In this document: positions 2,986 through 5,180 of the stretch, piece after piece
Layout of the letters: the number at the start of each line of letters is the position of its first letter
How positions within the stretch are numbered: the stretch's first letter is position 1
From: Clostridiales bacterium
Lineage (GTDB): Bacteria; Bacillota_B; Dehalobacteriia; UBA4068
Assembly (NCBI GenBank): GCA_009782975.1
Contig: WRIA01000066.1
Span: forward strand, 1-5,180
Length of the DNA stretch: 5,180 nucleotides
Reading direction: 5' to 3'
Notes under the pieces: model-generated
The model's input: only the letters and a program-made list of their open reading frames with translations
Told to the model about the DNA's origin: nothing
Databases searched by the model: none
Position numbers and translations under genes: made by a program

Positions 2986-5180
2986 ATGCGAATAAAAGGA
3001 AGAAAGCTATTATACATACTGCTGACATTAATAATGATGTACGGCCTGTTTTCATCCATACCGCTAACCGCAAGCGCCGCTTCCGATTTCACAATCGAGA
3101 AGGTAATAATGGAAGATAGGAAGGACGAATGGGGTCAAATTATAACATCCATGCATATGTACTTGTCCAATCCGATTGACACGAATGACCCGGAAAGTGT
3201 AAGTGTAGCCAAGCGAGTGTCGACTTACAAGGTCGACGGATATATGCTTTCAGCGAGTTTTCCAACAATAAACGTTGACGAAAACAACGAGCCCCGTATT
3301 ATAACGATTCCAAAAATTAATACAAATATCTCACAGGGCACGCATATGTTGGAAATCAATGGTAATAGTATTAAGGATACTGACGGCAATACGCTTGGTA
3401 TTCAAACAGCCGAGTTTATTTACAAAACCGTACCCACTATCACTACGCAGCCGTCCAGTTGTACTGTGACGACTGGGACGACGGCGGCGTTTTCTGTTAC
3501 AGCAGAAGGCCCCGAATTGGAATATCGGTGGCAAGTATCCACAGACAACGGATTAAGCTGGTCGGACATAATGACAGCTTCAGGAAGCAGGAATCCATAT
3601 ACCCTGATTATATCTTCTTTTACATATAACAAAAATCAGTACCGCTGCAAAGTGTCTAACATAAGTGGCAGTGTTATGTCAGACGCCGCGACCCTTAACA
3701 TTACCGCTCCGCCTTCTGCCCTGCCGGTGTGCAAAATCGGCTCCAAAGAATATACCAGCTTTGAAACCGCCCTTGGGGAGGTGGGAAACAACCAGACTAT
3801 TACGCTGCTTGCGGATATAACCCACACACCGAAGGTGGACGTTATAGGAAAAACCATCACCTTCGAATTAAACGGTAAAAAGCTGAACATAGGCAGCACG
3901 GGTGATAGGGGGCTATATGTTGAAAACGGGGAGGTAAAGCTGGAAAACGCGGCAAACGGCGAGCTAAACGTCAACGGTCACGGAGTTTATACAATAAACG
4001 GCGGCAAGGCCGAGGTACATAACATAGAAATGTCGGCCAGTGGCGGAGACAGCGGCGCGTTCGCGGGCGCAAGAAGCGAGGTTACCGTCCGCGGCAATAT
4101 AACTGTAACGACCGGTAACAGCACAAACAACGGCGCGTATGCTTCGGAAGGCGGCAAAATAACGGTGGAAGGAATTATCACTGTTCCGGCGGGTGCAACA
4201 TACATCATGGTTGGAAACTCTAAAAAAATACAAAGCGGCGGCGTAAGCAATGGCGGCTATCTGGAATACATTGACGGCACGAGCATAGTAAAAGTAAAAG
4301 ATACCGCAACGGCGGAGCTTAAAATAACCGGCCCCGCCGCAATGACACTTGCGGTTGGTTACGCGGCAACCTCGTCGGATATTTTTACCATTACGGGAAT
4401 ACCCGCCCCCACGGTAACAAAGACCTCCGGTGACACAAAAATTACCTGGAACAATAGCACAAAGAAGCTGGATATAGCGGCGGGCCTTGTGGCGGGAACA
4501 TATCCGGTAATATTAAAAGCCTCCGCGGCGGGCAGCCCCGATGTTACGCACACATTTACCCTTACGGTAGCGGAGGCGGCAAACAAGGCGGTATCAACCG
4601 GTATGCAGAATTTTGTTAAGGTAGAGACATACTCCTATGGTCAGTTTACGGATGTAAACGAAAACGCGTGGTACGGATACAACCAGCAGAAAGCTGTAGT
4701 AAGCGCCTTCGAGTACGGCCTTATGAAAGGGAACAGCAATACTATCTTTAACCCGATGGGCGATGTAAGGATATCGGAGGCCCTGGCTATAGCAGCGCGG
4801 GTACACAGTATCTATACTACCGGAACAGACAGCTTTGTACAAGGCTCGCCCTGGTATAAGGTATATGTTGATTACGCCATTGCCAACGGGATAATCGCCG
4901 CCAACGATTTTTCAGCCTACGACCGCGCCGCTACCCGCGCGGAGATGGCGTACATCTTCTCCCACGCTTTGCCGAAAATGGAGTTCGGCGAACAAAACAC
5001 GGTAAATGCCCTGCCGGACGTTAACGCAGGAACGCCCTATTCCGAATCCATACTTACGCTGTACAAAGCGGGGGTGTTGACCGGCAGCGACGACAAAGGC
5101 ACGTTTAATCCGGGCAATCCTATCTCCCGCGCGGAAGCGGCTGCGATAATCAGCCGCGTTATACTTCCCGGCACGCGGGC
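2986..5180 (+). CDS. secreted SLH-domain cell-surface protein with Ig-like and beta-helix-like modules (3' partial)
   Basis: An open frame of 731 codons runs off the right edge without a stop. Residues 1-32 form a signal peptide: RIKGRK, a hydrophobic core from 8 to about 25, and TASAA, with likely cleavage after Ala31 or Ala32. About 45-148 resembles an SbsA-type Ig-like domain (IPKINTNISQGTHMLEING, then KDTDGNTL). About 150-240 is a bacterial Ig-like domain with YRWQVS and the F-strand motif YRCKVSN. Around 249-278, CKIGSKEYTSFETAL and TITLLADIT form the lead-in common in Firmicute surface proteins before repeats. About 280-440 is rich in short GG, NG and V/I repeats, suggesting a beta-helix. 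About 444-528 is another Ig-like domain (AGTYPVILKASA). Three SLH modules follow at about 551-610, 614-665 and 672-727, with RISEA, TRAE and SRAE at the key site. By family knowledge, SLH trimers bind pyruvylated secondary wall polymer and hold the protein on the envelope. An adhesin, S-layer or matrix role is inference. The third SLH is almost complete, so little is missing. Confidence 0.93.
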   Translation, partial: MRIKGRKLLYILLTLIMMYGLFSSIPLTASAASDFTIEKVIMEDRKDEWGQIITSMHMYLSNPIDTNDPESVSVAKRVSTYKVDGYMLSASFPTINVDENNEPRIITIPKINTNISQGTHMLEINGNSIKDTDGNTLGIQTAEFIYKTVPTITTQPSSCTVTTGTTAAFSVTAEGPELEYRWQVSTDNGLSWSDIMTASGSRNPYTLIISSFTYNKNQYRCKVSNISGSVMSDAATLNITAPPSALPVCKIGSKEYTSFETALGEVGNNQTITLLADITHTPKVDVIGKTITFELNGKKLNIGSTGDRGLYVENGEVKLENAANGELNVNGHGVYTINGGKAEVHNIEMSASGGDSGAFAGARSEVTVRGNITVTTGNSTNNGAYASEGGKITVEGIITVPAGATYIMVGNSKKIQSGGVSNGGYLEYIDGTSIVKVKDTATAELKITGPAAMTLAVGYAATSSDIFTITGIPAPTVTKTSGDTKITWNNSTKKLDIAAGLVAGTYPVILKASAAGSPDVTHTFTLTVAEAANKAVSTGMQNFVKVETYSYGQFTDVNENAWYGYNQQKAVVSAFEYGLMKGNSNTIFNPMGDVRISEALAIAARVHSIYTTGTDSFVQGSPWYKVYVDYAIANGIIAANDFSAYDRAATRAEMAYIFSHALPKMEFGEQNTVNALPDVNAGTPYSESILTLYKAGVLTGSDDKGTFNPGNPISRAEAAAIISRVILPGTR

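Noticed and set aside
2456..3073. 205-codon minus-strand frame
   Set aside because: It lies opposite the DUF6261-like gene and the SLH signal peptide; it is a shadow frame with no SD or recognisable domain.

Overview
The window looks like chromosomal DNA of a Gram-positive-type anaerobe, most likely a clostridial Firmicute. Four genes have strong Shine-Dalgarno (SD) sites of the GGAGG type. The last gene encodes a secreted protein with three S-layer homology (SLH) modules, an anchoring style common in Clostridia and Negativicutes. The assignment is an inference; no rRNA or other taxonomic marker is present.

Layout. (1) 1-1262: a housekeeping-like, GC-rich stretch with ribulose-phosphate 3-epimerase (rpe, 44-697, +) tail-to-tail with a RimJ-type GNAT acetyltransferase (705-1262, -, GTG start). 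Only 7 bases separate the two stop codons. (2) 1263-1450: GNAT leader, a candidate minus-strand promoter, and a rho-independent-type terminator that works on the plus strand. (3) 1451-1577: composite element of three REP-like palindromes. (4) 1630-2049: tandem array with an exact 42-bp period, eight well-conserved units (the eighth degenerate in its 3' half) and then two decayed units that keep the same register. A 13-nt inverted copy of the unit core and several mutually exclusive hairpins follow, ending in a terminator-like hairpin at 2061-2098. (5) 2141-2842: a 233-aa cytosolic protein resembling the DUF6261 family, which I know mainly from Bacteroidota. (6) 2844-2956: a second composite REP-like element in the same orientation as the first. 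(7) 2986-end: the 5' 731 codons of a secreted, multidomain SLH protein that runs off the window just after its third SLH module.

How it fits together. rpe is ordinary pentose-phosphate metabolism and the GNAT is probably a protein N-terminal acetylase; they share no obvious pathway. The most unusual part is 1451-2956. Two related palindromic elements in direct orientation bracket a roughly 1.3-kb segment holding the 42-bp array and the DUF6261-like gene. This resembles an inserted cassette, although no transposase or integrase is visible. The 42-bp period equals four turns of B-DNA, each good unit carries dyad symmetry, and the array leads directly into the gene. A structural, protein-binding or leader-RNA role is therefore plausible, but unproven from sequence alone.
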